Source of the DNA: Rhodanobacteraceae bacterium
GTDB lineage: Bacteria; Pseudomonadota; Gammaproteobacteria; Xanthomonadales; Rhodanobacteraceae
Length of the DNA: 64,000 nt
Reading direction: 5' to 3'
Assembly (NCBI GenBank): GCA_027019085.1
Contig: JALUXG010000010.1
Location: 25,366 to 89,365 of the forward strand
Part shown: positions 7,977 to 17,753 of the stretch, one piece after another
How the letters are laid out: the number at the start of each line of letters is the position of its first letter
Numbering within the stretch: the stretch's first letter is position 1
Notes under the pieces: generated by a model
The model's database searches: none
Seen by the model: only the letters and a program-made list of their open reading frames with translations
Told to the model about the DNA's origin: nothing
Translations under genes and position numbers: made by a program

Positions 7977-8603
7977 ATGAAGCTTCGCAGTGACAGTTTC
8001 GATGATGGCAGCCCGATCCCCCCTGAATATGCCTTTTGCAAGCGCGACGCACCGGTGGCCCTGTCGGGCAACCGCAACCCGCACCTGGCCTGGTCCGACG
8101 TCCCTGCCGGCACGCGTTCGCTTGCCCTGATCTGCATCGATCCGGATGTGCCGAGCAAGCCCGACGACGTCAACCAGGATGGGCGTGAGATCCCGGCCAA
8201 CCTGCCGCGCGTGGAATTCGTGCACTGGCTGATGGCCGACATGCCAGCCGACTGCCGCGAACTGGCAGCCGGCAGCTGCAGCCAGGGCATCACGCCGCAT
8301 GGCAAGTCCAGCCCCCCAGGCCCGACGGGCGCTGTCCAGGGGCGCAACGACTACACCAGCTGGTTCGAGGGCGACCCCGACATGAGCGGGCTTTACCTCG
8401 GCTACGATGGGCCGTGCCCGCCCTGGAACGACAGCCTCCTGCATCACTACCACTTGCGCCTGGTGGCCCTGGATGTTCCCTCGCTCGGACTGGATCAGGG
8501 TTTCGATCTCGCCGCGCTGCGAAGTGCCATGAAAGGGCACGTGCTGGCCGAGGCCGGCTGGATGGGCACCTACACCCTCAACCCGCGGTTGCTGGAGGAC
8601 TGA
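7977..8603 (+). CDS. YbhB/YbcL-family (PEBP, Raf kinase inhibitor-like) protein
   Basis: The product is a 208-residue phosphatidylethanolamine-binding-protein fold. ATG 7977 with a strong AAGGAG site is the start; the frame is open farther upstream inside the dehydrogenase gene. Family motifs include NRNPHLAWSDVPAGTRSLAL and CIDPDVPSKPDD (anion-pocket Asp-Pro-Asp), HWLMADMP, and GYDGPCPPWNDS with HHYHLRLVALD. There is no signal peptide, so it is probably cytoplasmic. Bacterial members have no firmly known function. It is convergent with uppP, with only 27 bases between the stops. Confidence 0.9.
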   Translation: MKLRSDSFDDGSPIPPEYAFCKRDAPVALSGNRNPHLAWSDVPAGTRSLALICIDPDVPSKPDDVNQDGREIPANLPRVEFVHWLMADMPADCRELAAGSCSQGITPHGKSSPPGPTGAVQGRNDYTSWFEGDPDMSGLYLGYDGPCPPWNDSLLHHYHLRLVALDVPSLGLDQGFDLAALRSAMKGHVLAEAGWMGTYTLNPRLLED

Positions 8604-8630
8604 TTCCGCAGCCTCACGCCGTCGGCATGC

Positions 8631-9425
8631 TCAGCTGCCGATCGGCAGCCACAGCAGCAGCGCCACGCCGAGCGCGATGCGGTAGATCGCGAACGGCGTG
8701 AAGCGGTTCGTACGGATATAGCCAAGCAGCCACTTCACGGCAATGAAGGCGACGATCGCCGAGACCACGAAACCCACACCCAGCGCACTCCAGTCGGTGT
8801 GCACGGCGGCGCCATCGCGCCATACCTTGAGCAGTTCGTAACCGGTCGCCGCATACATGGTCGGGATGCCGACCAGGAACGCGAACTCGGTGGCCGATTC
8901 ACGGTTGCTGGTGCCAAACAGCATGGCCGCGAAGATGGTCGACGCCGAACGCGAGGTGCCGGGGAAGATGCCGGCCACCATCTGCGCGATGCCGACCAGA
9001 ATGGCCACCCGCCAGGTGATCTCGCGGGTGTCCGGCTTGCGCGCGGCCACCTGTTCGGCGGCCAGCATCCACACCCCGCCGATAATCAGCGCCCAGGCAA
9101 TCGGCGTCACCGTTTCGGGCAACTTGAAGCCGAACTTCACCGCCACCAGTCCGATCACCGCCGTGATCAGGAAGGCCACGGTCAGTTTGAGGAGGTAATC
9201 ACGGTTGGCCCGGTCGTGCCACTTCGTCAGCAGCTGCCAGATGCGGCGCCAGTAGATCAACGTGACCGCCAGGATGGCACCGGCCTGGATGCCGATGTTG
9301 AACAGGTCCGAACGCGCGCCCAGCCAGCGCTCGGCAATCAGCAGATGGCCGGTGGAGGAGATGGGCAGGAATTCGGTAATGCCCTCGATGATGCCGAGAA
9401 GGATGACGCGCAGCAGGTCGTGCAT
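8631..9425 (-). CDS. uppP: Undecaprenyl-diphosphatase
   Basis: UppP (BacA) is an integral membrane phosphatase that recycles undecaprenyl diphosphate for cell-wall polymer synthesis. The 264-residue product has the family signature EGITEFLPISSTGH (Glu14, Glu18, Ser24, His27) and FPGTSRSAST around residue 154-163 with catalytic Arg159. Multiple hydrophobic helices span the sequence. ATG 9425 gives the expected N-terminus. It is a single-gene unit, divergent from the nitrogen-control porin gene, whose NtrC sites begin about 80 bases upstream of this start. Confidence 0.96.
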   Translation of the reverse strand: MHDLLRVILLGIIEGITEFLPISSTGHLLIAERWLGARSDLFNIGIQAGAILAVTLIYWRRIWQLLTKWHDRANRDYLLKLTVAFLITAVIGLVAVKFGFKLPETVTPIAWALIIGGVWMLAAEQVAARKPDTREITWRVAILVGIAQMVAGIFPGTSRSASTIFAAMLFGTSNRESATEFAFLVGIPTMYAATGYELLKVWRDGAAVHTDWSALGVGFVVSAIVAFIAVKWLLGYIRTNRFTPFAIYRIALGVALLLWLPIGS

Positions 9426-9507
9426 GGTGGTTCCGCGAATGGCCAGGCGTAGCGGGCAAGTGTAGCCGTGGTTTCCGTGGAAGGGTCACTACGGCGGCCA
9501 TTCAAAT

Positions 9508-9557
9508 TGCACCATAATGGTTCTTTCTTGCAACCGTTTTTGCACCACAATTGCTTA
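9508..9557 (+). promoter_or_regulatory. Paired NtrC-binding sites (enhancer) upstream of porin-glnK-amtB
   Basis: The first site (9508-9524) reads TGCACCATAATGGTTCT against the NtrC consensus TGCACCA-N3-TGGTGCA (11 of 14 positions). The second (9541-9557) begins with the perfect half-site TGCACCA and a poor right half. Their centres are 33 bases apart, about three helical turns, at roughly -131 and -98 from the predicted start. This matches the enteric glnA enhancer geometry. Confidence 0.75.
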
Positions 9558-9620
9558 TAATCCCTTCCCTATTTCTCCAGAATATGTATAACTCGTTAAA
9601 TTAATTGCATATTTATGCAT

Positions 9621-9636
9621 TGGCATGGCTCCTGCT
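9621..9636 (+). promoter_or_regulatory. Sigma-54 (-24/-12) promoter for the porin-glnK-amtB operon
   Basis: TGGCATGGCTCCTGCT has GG and GC exactly ten bases apart, the invariant spacing of sigma-54 promoters (consensus TGGCAC-N5-TTGCW; here TGGCAT and CTGCT). It lies about 90 bases downstream of the NtrC sites and 76 bases upstream of the porin ATG. The predicted transcript start is near 9647. Confidence 0.68.
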
Positions 9637-9711
9637 AAGGGTGCTTATCAACAGGATGAGACCGCATGCCTGCGGGACCGATCCGTTGCCAGCCACCCGA
9701 GGGAGACCACC

Positions 9712-10841
<1,130 letters not shown>

Positions 10842-10886
10842 GCGCATGCGGCGCCCCGTCTTTGCATGAACCCAAAGAGGTCTCTC

Positions 10887-12218
10887 ATGAATCACGTTGC
10901 TCACGCTCCCAAACGCGGCCTGCGCACAGCCATCACCCTGGCGGGACTGGCCTGCTTTGCCCCGGTACTGCACGCCGCCCCCACCGCGACCGTCAGCAAG
11001 GGCGATGTCGCCTGGATGCTCACCTCCACCTTGCTGGTGCTGATGATGACCGTGCCCGGACTTGCGCTGTTCTACGGCGGCCTGGTGCGCGCCAAGAACG
11101 TGCTCTCGGTGCTGATGCAGGTGTTGACGGTGTTTTCGCTGATCGTGGTGCTGTGGATGCTGTACGGCTACACCTTCGCCTTCGGCACCGGCAACGCCTT
11201 CATCGGCAACGCAAGCAACCTGTTCCTGCGCGGCGTCACGCCGTCCTCTCTGGCCGATACCTTCACCGCCGGAGTGAAACTTCCCGAATACGTTTTCATC
11301 GTCTTCCAGGCGACCTTCGCCGGCATTACCGGTGCGCTGATCGTCGGATCGTTCGCTGAACGCATGAAATTCAGTGCTGTACTCCTTTTTTCCGCGCTGT
11401 GGTTCACGTTTGCCTACATCCCGATTGCGCACATGGTCTGGGGACCGGGCGGCTTCATGCTGACACGCGGCGCGCTGGACTTTGCCGGCGGCACGGTGGT
11501 GCACATCAATGCCGGTATCGCGGGCCTGGTCGGCGCCTACCTGCTTGGACCGCGCATCGGCATTGGCAGCGATTCGATGCGCCCGCACAACCTGACCCAC
11601 ACCATGGTTGGCGCTGCGCTGCTGTGGGTCGGCTGGTTCGGCTTCAACGCCGGCTCCAATCTGGAAGCCAATGCCGGCGCCGCCCTGGCCTTTATCAACA
11701 CCATGATCGCCACCGCTGCCGCGGTGCTGGCCTGGCTGGCCGTGGAGCGTGTCATCCGGGGCAAACCCTCCATGCTCGGCGGCGCTTCCGGCGCCGTGGC
11801 CGGTCTGGTGGCGATCACCCCCGCCTGCGGCACCGTCGGCCCGATGGGCTCGATCGCCATCGGCGCCGCCGCCAGCCTGGCCTGCGTATGGGGCGTCACC
11901 GGCCTCAAGCGCCTGCTGGGCGCCGACGATGCGCTGGACGTGTTCGGCGTGCATGGCGTGGGCGGCATCGTCGGCGCACTGCTCACGGGCGTATTCACCG
12001 CCCCGGTGCTCGGTGGCACTGGCGCGGCCGATTTCTCCATCGTCCACCAGGTGATGATCCAGGCCCTGGGCGTACTGGTCACCCTGGTCTGGAGTGGCGT
12101 AGTCGCGCTGGTTTCCTACCTCATCGTCAAGGCCGTGCTGGGCCTGCGCGTGGAGGAAGAACAGGAGCGCGAAGGTCTGGACACCACCACGCATGGCGAA
12201 ACGGCGTACGAAACCTGA
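10887..12218 (+). CDS. amtB: Ammonium transporter
   Basis: AmtB is a trimeric inner-membrane channel for NH3/NH4+ blocked by unmodified GlnK (443 residues). A signal peptide precedes the first helix, as in many Amt proteins. The pore histidines are present: His206 in GGTVVHINAG and His356 in FGVHGVGG, separated by 150 residues as in Escherichia coli AmtB (His168/His318). RPHNLTHTMVG and WFGFNAGSN are also typical. ATG 10887 is preceded by AAAGAGG; an earlier in-frame ATG at 10866 lacks a site. It is the last gene of the operon, ended by a strong terminator 21 bases downstream. Confidence 0.97.
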   Translation: MNHVAHAPKRGLRTAITLAGLACFAPVLHAAPTATVSKGDVAWMLTSTLLVLMMTVPGLALFYGGLVRAKNVLSVLMQVLTVFSLIVVLWMLYGYTFAFGTGNAFIGNASNLFLRGVTPSSLADTFTAGVKLPEYVFIVFQATFAGITGALIVGSFAERMKFSAVLLFSALWFTFAYIPIAHMVWGPGGFMLTRGALDFAGGTVVHINAGIAGLVGAYLLGPRIGIGSDSMRPHNLTHTMVGAALLWVGWFGFNAGSNLEANAGAALAFINTMIATAAAVLAWLAVERVIRGKPSMLGGASGAVAGLVAITPACGTVGPMGSIAIGAAASLACVWGVTGLKRLLGADDALDVFGVHGVGGIVGALLTGVFTAPVLGGTGAADFSIVHQVMIQALGVLVTLVWSGVVALVSYLIVKAVLGLRVEEEQEREGLDTTTHGETAYET

Positions 12219-12238
12219 AAAAACCGGTTGCCTCCTCT

Positions 12239-12269
12239 GCCCCGCCCGGTAAGGGCGGGGCCTTTTTTT
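12239..12269 (+). terminator. Rho-independent terminator after amtB
   Basis: A perfect 9-bp stem (GCCCCGCCC / GGGCGGGGC, loop GGTAA) is followed by seven T. It separates the amtB operon from glnA. Its T-run ends inside the first candidate NtrC site of the glnA enhancer. Confidence 0.93.
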
Positions 12270-12316
12270 GCACCGCGTTAGAACATGATTTCCGCTTGTT
12301 GCATCATAGTGGTGCT
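12269..12316 (+). promoter_or_regulatory. Paired NtrC-binding sites (enhancer) upstream of glnA
   Basis: The strong site at 12300-12316 reads TGCATCATAGTGGTGCT, 12 of 14 matches to TGCACCA-N3-TGGTGCA. A weaker one at 12269-12285 (TGCACCGCGTTAGAACA, 10 of 14) is centred 31 bases upstream. Relative to the predicted sigma-54 start (about 12395) they centre at about -118 and -87. Two sites about 32 bases apart is the arrangement described for the E. coli glnAp2 enhancer. Confidence 0.78.
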
Positions 12317-12368
12317 GCAAGTGTGCCGCATCCAGCCTGTCATGCCCGGTTTGCATGGTTTCGCACTC

Positions 12369-12384
12369 TGGCACAATGCTTGCT
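12369..12384 (+). promoter_or_regulatory. Sigma-54 promoter of glnA
   Basis: TGGCACAATGCTTGCT is a full match to the sigma-54 consensus TGGCAC-N5-TTGCW, with GG and GC ten bases apart. The predicted start is near 12395, giving a leader of about 22 bases that contains the GAGAGG ribosome site of glnA. Confidence 0.92.
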
Positions 12385-12416
12385 GGTCCCAGGCTGTCAT
12401 TCACGAGAGGTAGCTC

Positions 12417-13832
12417 ATGTCCACTTCCCCCGCAGACGTACTGAAAAAAATCAAGGACGAACAGATCGAATTTGTCGACTTCCGGTTCACGGACATGCTC
12501 GGCAAGCAGCACCATGTCACCTTCCCCGCGCACACCATCGACGCCTCGACCTTCGAGGACGGCAAGATGTTCGACGGCTCGTCCATTTCCGGATGGAAGG
12601 GCATCAACGAGTCGGACATGATCCTGATGCCCGATCCGGACACGGCGCTGGTCGACCCTTTCAGCGCGCATCCCCAGTTGATGATCAACTGTGACGTGCT
12701 CGAACCCTCGACCATGCAGGCCTACAGCCGCGACCCGCGTTCGATCGCACGCCGCGCCGAGGCCTACCTGAAATCCACCGGCGTCGCCGATGCCGCCTTC
12801 TTCGGACCGGAGCCGGAGTTCTTCGTGTTCGATTCGGTGCGCTGGCAGAACGACATGGGACGGGTCTTCTACGAGATCGAATCGGAAGAAGCTCACTGGA
12901 GCTCCCGATACAAGTACGAGGACGGCAATTCCGGCCACCGCCCGGGCGTGAAGGGTGGCTACTTCCCCGTCAGCCCGGTCGATTCGCTGGCCGACCTGCG
13001 CGCCGACATGTGCAAGGTGATGGAATCGCTGGGGCTGACCGTGGAAGTGCACCACCACGAGGTGGCCAATGGCGGGCAGTGCGAGATCGGCACGCTCTTC
13101 AACAGCCTGGTGAAGAAGGCCGACGAACTGCTGCTGCTCAAATACGTGGTCAAGAACGTGGCGCACCAGAATGGCAAGACCGCGACCTTCATGCCCAAGC
13201 CTCTGGTGGGCGACAACGGGTCGGGCATGCACGTGCACCAGTCGCTGAGCAAGAAAGGCGAGAACCTTTTCTCCGGCGATCTCTACGGCGGCCTGTCGCA
13301 AACCGCGCTGTGGTACATCGGCGGCATCTTCAAGCACGCACGCGCCATCAACGCTTTCTCCAACTCCACCACCAACAGCTACAAGCGCCTGGTCCCTGGC
13401 TTCGAGGCACCAGTGATGCTGGCGTACTCGGCACGCAACCGCTCGGCAAGCTGCCGTATTCCCTATGTCGGCAACCCCAAGGGACGGCGCATCGAGGTGC
13501 GATTCCCCGACCCCATGCAGTCCGGTTACCTGACCTTCACGGCGTTGATGATGGCGGGCCTGGACGGCATCCTGAACAAGATCGATCCGGGTGCACCAGC
13601 CGACAAGGACCTGTACGACCTGCCGCCGGAAGAGGAAAAGAACATCCCGCAAGTGTGTTCCAGCCTCGATGCCGCCCTTGAGGCACTGGACAAGGATCGT
13701 GATTTCCTGAAGGCCGGCGACGTGTTCACCGACGACTTCATCGACGGCTACATCGCGCTGAAGATGCAGGAGGTGACCCGCTACCGCGCCTCGACCCATC
13801 CGCTGGAATTCTCGATGTACTACTCGTTCTGA
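12417..13832 (+). CDS. glnA: Glutamine synthetase type I
   Basis: GlnA condenses glutamate and ammonia to glutamine using ATP, as a dodecamer. The 471-residue length is that of the GSI-beta class. GS signatures include [17 protein letters not shown] near residue 50, the metal-site region [20 protein letters not shown], and [10 protein letters not shown]. The adenylylation site is present as Tyr400 in DLYDLPPEE, so activity should be controlled by GlnE. ATG 12417 follows GAGAGG. The gene has its own sigma-54 promoter with NtrC sites and its own terminator, separating it from ntrBC. Confidence 0.98.
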   Translation: MSTSPADVLKKIKDEQIEFVDFRFTDMLGKQHHVTFPAHTIDASTFEDGKMFDGSSISGWKGINESDMILMPDPDTALVDPFSAHPQLMINCDVLEPSTMQAYSRDPRSIARRAEAYLKSTGVADAAFFGPEPEFFVFDSVRWQNDMGRVFYEIESEEAHWSSRYKYEDGNSGHRPGVKGGYFPVSPVDSLADLRADMCKVMESLGLTVEVHHHEVANGGQCEIGTLFNSLVKKADELLLLKYVVKNVAHQNGKTATFMPKPLVGDNGSGMHVHQSLSKKGENLFSGDLYGGLSQTALWYIGGIFKHARAINAFSNSTTNSYKRLVPGFEAPVMLAYSARNRSASCRIPYVGNPKGRRIEVRFPDPMQSGYLTFTALMMAGLDGILNKIDPGAPADKDLYDLPPEEEKNIPQVCSSLDAALEALDKDRDFLKAGDVFTDDFIDGYIALKMQEVTRYRASTHPLEFSMYYSF

Positions 13833-13858
13833 TACCGGCAGGACACACGCTCAAGCCA

Positions 13859-13889
13859 CGGGGCGCCTTCGGGCGCCCCGTTTTGTTTT
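13859..13889 (+). terminator. Rho-independent terminator after glnA
   Basis: A perfect 9-bp stem (CGGGGCGCC / GGCGCCCCG) is closed by a TTCG tetraloop and followed by TTTTGTTTT. It isolates glnA from ntrBC, although read-through is possible. Confidence 0.94.
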
Positions 13890-13910
13890 GCGTACATCAT
13901 CACGGATCGA

Positions 13911-13945
13911 TTGCGGCTTGCGCCGCTCCGCACTAGATTGGTGCA
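13911..13945 (+). promoter_or_regulatory. ntrB promoter overlapped by an NtrC site
   Basis: A sigma-70-like promoter TTGCGG (13911-13916)-17 bp-TAGATT (13934-13939) would start transcription at about 13946, the A of the ntrB ATG. An NtrC-like site at 13929-13945 (CGCACTAGATTGGTGCA, 12 of 14) covers the -10 element and the start point. The placement predicts repression by phosphorylated NtrC, as at the enteric glnL promoter. Confidence 0.6.
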
Positions 13946-14992
13946 ATGCCACCGTCACCGCCACTTGAACCCTGTGCCCGCCTTCTGACCGGCATTGCCG
14001 TGCTGGATCCTCAGCTGTGCGTGACCTGGCTCAATGACGCGCTTGCCGAAGCCCTGCAGGTGGGGATCCGCCCCTTGCAGGGGCAGCCTATCGCGACCCT
14101 GTTCGAGGGCCCGTCCTTTGCCGGGCAGGCCGAACGGGTGCTGCGCGGTGAACCACCGGTATGCATGCGTGACATCATCATGCACACCCTGCATGGCCAG
14201 ATGCACCGGGTGGACGTATCGCTGCAGGCCATCGCCGAAGGGCTGTTGCTGGAAATCCACGTCCTGGCCGAACCCGTGCATCAGCAAACGCCCTTGTCGG
14301 CCACCCTGCGCGGCTTTGCGCATGAAGTGAAAAACCCGCTGGCGGGGCTGCGCGGGGCAGCGCAACTGCTGCAGCGGCGTGTTGCGGATGCGGAACTGGA
14401 AACCCTGGCAAGCATGGTGATCCACGAGGCCGACCGTCTGGTCAATCTTGCAGACCGGCTGTTGCGGCATGGCGGTCGGCCACACGTGGGCGTGGTCGAC
14501 CTGCATGCGGTACTGGACCGGGTCGCGGCCATCGTGCAAAGCGAACCGCGCGCGCCGCAGATCGTGTACGACTGCGACCCCAGCCTGCCTGCCTGCACCG
14601 GTGATGCCGACCGCCTGCAGCAACTGCTGCTCAACCTCGCGCGCAACGCCGTGGAGGCTGGTGCACGTACGCTTACCGTGCGCACGCGGGTCGAGTACGC
14701 GCTGCGCCTGAACGACCGCATCGAACGCACCGCGCTTCGCATCGACGTGATCGACGACGGACCGGGCGTACCCGAAGCGCTGCGCGACACCCTGTTCCAC
14801 CCGCTGGTGTCCGGACGCGCCGATGGCACCGGCCTGGGTCTTGCGCTGGCCCGCGAAACCGCCATCGAGCACGGCGGTGACCTGCGACACACCGCATTGC
14901 CGCAAGGCGCCATGTTCTCCCTGTTCCTGCCTGCACGCAGCGGGCAGGCCCACGCCCCGAGCGACAGCCCTGATACGGACCGCAAGCCATGA
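13946..14992 (+). CDS. glnL: Nitrogen regulation sensor kinase NtrB
   Basis: NtrB (NRII, 348 residues) phosphorylates NtrC under nitrogen limitation and dephosphorylates it when PII is unmodified. An N-terminal PAS domain (LTGIAVLDPQLCVTWLNDAL, residues about 12-120) precedes the H-box FAHEVKNPLAG with His126. The N-box QLLLNLARNAVEAG and the G-box DDGPGVP and GTGLGLALARE follow. No transmembrane segment is present, as expected. The ATG at 13946 has no clear ribosome site and coincides with the predicted transcript start, so the mRNA may be leaderless. The gene overlaps ntrC by four bases (ATGA). Confidence 0.95.
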   Translation: MPPSPPLEPCARLLTGIAVLDPQLCVTWLNDALAEALQVGIRPLQGQPIATLFEGPSFAGQAERVLRGEPPVCMRDIIMHTLHGQMHRVDVSLQAIAEGLLLEIHVLAEPVHQQTPLSATLRGFAHEVKNPLAGLRGAAQLLQRRVADAELETLASMVIHEADRLVNLADRLLRHGGRPHVGVVDLHAVLDRVAAIVQSEPRAPQIVYDCDPSLPACTGDADRLQQLLLNLARNAVEAGARTLTVRTRVEYALRLNDRIERTALRIDVIDDGPGVPEALRDTLFHPLVSGRADGTGLGLALARETAIEHGGDLRHTALPQGAMFSLFLPARSGQAHAPSDSPDTDRKP

Positions 14993-16410
14993 CACGGGAA
15001 ATCTGGATCGCCGATGACGATCGCAATGTGCGTTTCGTGCTGGCCGCCGCGCTGCGCGATGCCGGACATGAGGTGCGCGAATTCGATCAGGGAAACGCCG
15101 TGCGCACGGCGTTGCGCGATGACACCCCGGCCCTGCTGGTCACCGATGTGCGCATGCCCGGCGAGGATGGCCTGGCTTTGTTGCAGGCCGTGCATGTGCA
15201 CAAGCCGCATCTGCCGGTCATCGTGATGAGCGCCTTTACCGACGTATCCACCACCGCTGCCGCCTATCGCGAAGGGGCCATCGACTACCTGGCCAAGCCC
15301 TTCGACCTGGACCAGGCGGTCGAGGCTGTCGAGCGGGCACTGGCCGATGCGCCAGACGAGGACACCATCGAGCAACCGCAAACCGACGCCCTGCTTGGCG
15401 AAAGTCCTGCCATGCGCGAGGTCTTCAGACTGATCGGTCGGATCGCCGCCAGCGACCTCAACGTCCTGGTGACCGGCGAAACCGGAACCGGCAAGGAACT
15501 GGTGGCTCGCGCCCTGCACGCCGAAAGCGCGCGGCGCGCAAGACCCTTCGTTGCCCTGAACACCGCAGCCATTCCTGCCGAGCTGCTGGAAAGCGAGCTG
15601 TTCGGTCACGAGGCCGGCGCTTTCACAGGGGCCCATCGCCGCCATGCCGGGCGTTTCGAGCAGGCCGAAGGCGGCACCCTGTTCCTGGATGAGATCGGGG
15701 ACATGCCGGCGCTGTTGCAAACGCGCCTGCTGCGCGTGCTGGCCGAAGGCGAGTTTTACCGCGTGGGCGGGCGCGAGCTTTTGCGCTGCGACGTGCGCAT
15801 CATCGCCGCGACGCACCAGGATCTGGACGCGCGCATCGCCGAAGGCCGCTTCCGCGCCGATCTCAAGCATCGGCTCGACGTGGTGCGCATCGCCCTGCCC
15901 GCACTGCGCGAACGCCGCGTCGACATCCCGCTGCTGGCACGCCATCTGCTGGCTGACGCCGCGCGCCAATTGCACGTCGCGCCGAAGCGGTTCTCGCGCT
16001 CGGCACTGCGGGTGCTGTCGAGCATGGATTTCCCCGGCAATGTGCGCGAACTGGAAAACCTCTGCCGTCGCCTGGCCGTGATCGCCCCGGGCAGGGAAAT
16101 CGTGCCCACCGACCTCGACCGCGACCGGGTCCAGGCGGGCATCGACGCCGATGCCACCTGGGCCGACGCACTGCGCGCCTGGGCCGACCAGGCATTGGCC
16201 CAGGGTCAGACCGACATCCACGCCCAGGCCCGCGACACCCTGGACAGGGTGCTGTTCGAACGCGCGCTTGCCGCCCATGACGGCCACCGTGGACAAGCCG
16301 CGCAGGCACTCGGCGTGGGCCGCAACACCCTGACCCGCAAGCTCGGCTCTTCACGCAGCCGCCGACGCAATACCGCCGAAGGCGCGCCTTCCAGGAACGG
16401 ATCGGCATGA
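14989..16410 (+). CDS. glnG: Nitrogen regulation response regulator NtrC
   Basis: NtrC (473 residues) is a sigma-54 activator. The receiver domain (residues 1-120) carries the phosphoacceptor Asp53 in [13 protein letters not shown]. The AAA+ domain has Walker A GETGTGKE at about residue 163, the sigma-54 contact loop GAFTGA at about 211, and Walker [10 protein letters not shown]. The C-terminal Fis-type HTH ([18 protein letters not shown]) binds the enhancer sites. Its likely targets in this window are the porin-glnK-amtB operon, glnA and its own operon. It overlaps both neighbours by four bases: ntrB upstream and guanine deaminase downstream. Confidence 0.97.
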   Translation: MTREIWIADDDRNVRFVLAAALRDAGHEVREFDQGNAVRTALRDDTPALLVTDVRMPGEDGLALLQAVHVHKPHLPVIVMSAFTDVSTTAAAYREGAIDYLAKPFDLDQAVEAVERALADAPDEDTIEQPQTDALLGESPAMREVFRLIGRIAASDLNVLVTGETGTGKELVARALHAESARRARPFVALNTAAIPAELLESELFGHEAGAFTGAHRRHAGRFEQAEGGTLFLDEIGDMPALLQTRLLRVLAEGEFYRVGGRELLRCDVRIIAATHQDLDARIAEGRFRADLKHRLDVVRIALPALRERRVDIPLLARHLLADAARQLHVAPKRFSRSALRVLSSMDFPGNVRELENLCRRLAVIAPGREIVPTDLDRDRVQAGIDADATWADALRAWADQALAQGQTDIHAQARDTLDRVLFERALAAHDGHRGQAAQALGVGRNTLTRKLGSSRSRRRNTAEGAPSRNGSA

Positions 16411-17753
16411 CCCTTACCGACATCGGCATGCCTCCCGTCCAGGCCCTGCGCGGCGATATCCTCTCGTTCCATGACGATCCGTTTGTGCACGGCATCGATG
16501 CCAGCATGCGCTTGCAGCGCGATGCCGTGGTGGCCATGCGCGGAGGCCTCATTGAGGCGGTCGGTCCCGCTCGTGAGGTCCTGCCTGCACTGCCTGCGGG
16601 AACCGGTGTCGAACGATGCGACGATGCGCTGATCTGTGCCGGTTTCGTCGATGCGCACGTGCATTACCCGCAACTGCCGATCATCGGCGCGCGCGGACTG
16701 CCCCTGCTGGAGTGGCTTGAACGCTATACTTTCCCTGCCGAACAGGCCTATGCCGATCGCGCCCATGCCGAGGCCATGGCGCGGCTGTATCTGCGTGAAA
16801 ACCTGCGCAACGGCATCACCAGCGCCGCGGTGTTCTGCACCGTGCACCCGGTATCCGTCGATGCCCTGTTCGAGGCCGCGCTGGAGCTGAACCTGCGGCT
16901 GATCGCCGGCAAGGTACTGATGGATCGCAACGCCCCGGCTGCACTGTGCGACAGCGCGCAATCGGGCTACGACGATTCGGCAGCGCTGATCGCGCGCTGG
17001 CACGGCCGGGGGCGACTGGGTTATGCGATCACGCCGCGCTTTGCCGCTACCAGCTCACCGGCGCAACTGGATGCCGCCGGCGCGCTGTGGCAAGCCCATC
17101 CGGACTGCCACGTGCATACCCACCTGGCCGAAAACAGCGCCGAGCTGGCCTGGACGCGCGAACTGTTCCCCGAAGCGCTCGACTACCTGGACGTCTACGA
17201 CCGCCACGGGCTGCTCGGCCCACGCGCACTGTTTGCCCATGGCATCCATCTGCACGAACGCGAATACGCCCGCTGCCACGAAGCGGACGGCGCACTGGTG
17301 CACTGCCCGACCTCCAACCTGTTCCTCGGCAGCGGACTGTTCGATCTTGCCGCCGCGCGCCGCGCCGACCGGCCGCTGCGCGTCGGCATGGGCACGGACC
17401 TTGGCGCAGGCACCAGCTTTTCGATGCTCAGGACTCTCGACGAAGCCGGCAAGGTGGCGCAGATGCGCGGGGCGCCCCTGCCCGCAAGCCATGCGTTCTA
17501 CCTGGCCACCCGTGGTGGCGCACACGCCCTGCACCTGGAACATCGCATCGGCTCGATTGCACCGGGCATGGAAGCGGACCTGGTGGTGCTCGACCTGAAA
17601 GCCACGCCGCTGATGCAGGCACGCATGGCCCACGTGGACAGCCTCGAGGAAGCGCTCGCCGTGCTGATGACCCTGGGCGACGACCGTGCCGTGCGCGCCA
17701 CCTGGGTGGCGGGCCGGAAACGTCACCAGCGCGAGGCTTCAGCTGCCGGCTGA
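16407..17753 (+). CDS. guaD: Guanine deaminase
   Basis: This 448-residue amidohydrolase should convert guanine to xanthine and ammonia. Zinc-site and substrate motifs are clear: DAHVHYPQLPIIG (HxH), TFPAEQAY, HTHLAEN, and GTDLGAGTSFSML. The ATG overlaps the ntrC stop (ATGA), so it is translationally coupled to ntrBC. That makes sense as nitrogen scavenging under the same control, though the link is inferred from position. No other purine-catabolism gene is adjacent. The last 15 bases overlap the convergent ClC gene. Confidence 0.95.
   Translation: MTLTDIGMPPVQALRGDILSFHDDPFVHGIDASMRLQRDAVVAMRGGLIEAVGPAREVLPALPAGTGVERCDDALICAGFVDAHVHYPQLPIIGARGLPLLEWLERYTFPAEQAYADRAHAEAMARLYLRENLRNGITSAAVFCTVHPVSVDALFEAALELNLRLIAGKVLMDRNAPAALCDSAQSGYDDSAALIARWHGRGRLGYAITPRFAATSSPAQLDAAGALWQAHPDCHVHTHLAENSAELAWTRELFPEALDYLDVYDRHGLLGPRALFAHGIHLHEREYARCHEADGALVHCPTSNLFLGSGLFDLAAARRADRPLRVGMGTDLGAGTSFSMLRTLDEAGKVAQMRGAPLPASHAFYLATRGGAHALHLEHRIGSIAPGMEADLVVLDLKATPLMQARMAHVDSLEEALAVLMTLGDDRAVRATWVAGRKRHQREASAAG

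Noticed and set aside
9426..9507. The uppP promoter as NtrC-controlled, since NtrC sites lie within about 80-130 bases
   Set aside because: No -24/-12 promoter pointing toward uppP is seen, so the sites are assigned to the porin operon only.
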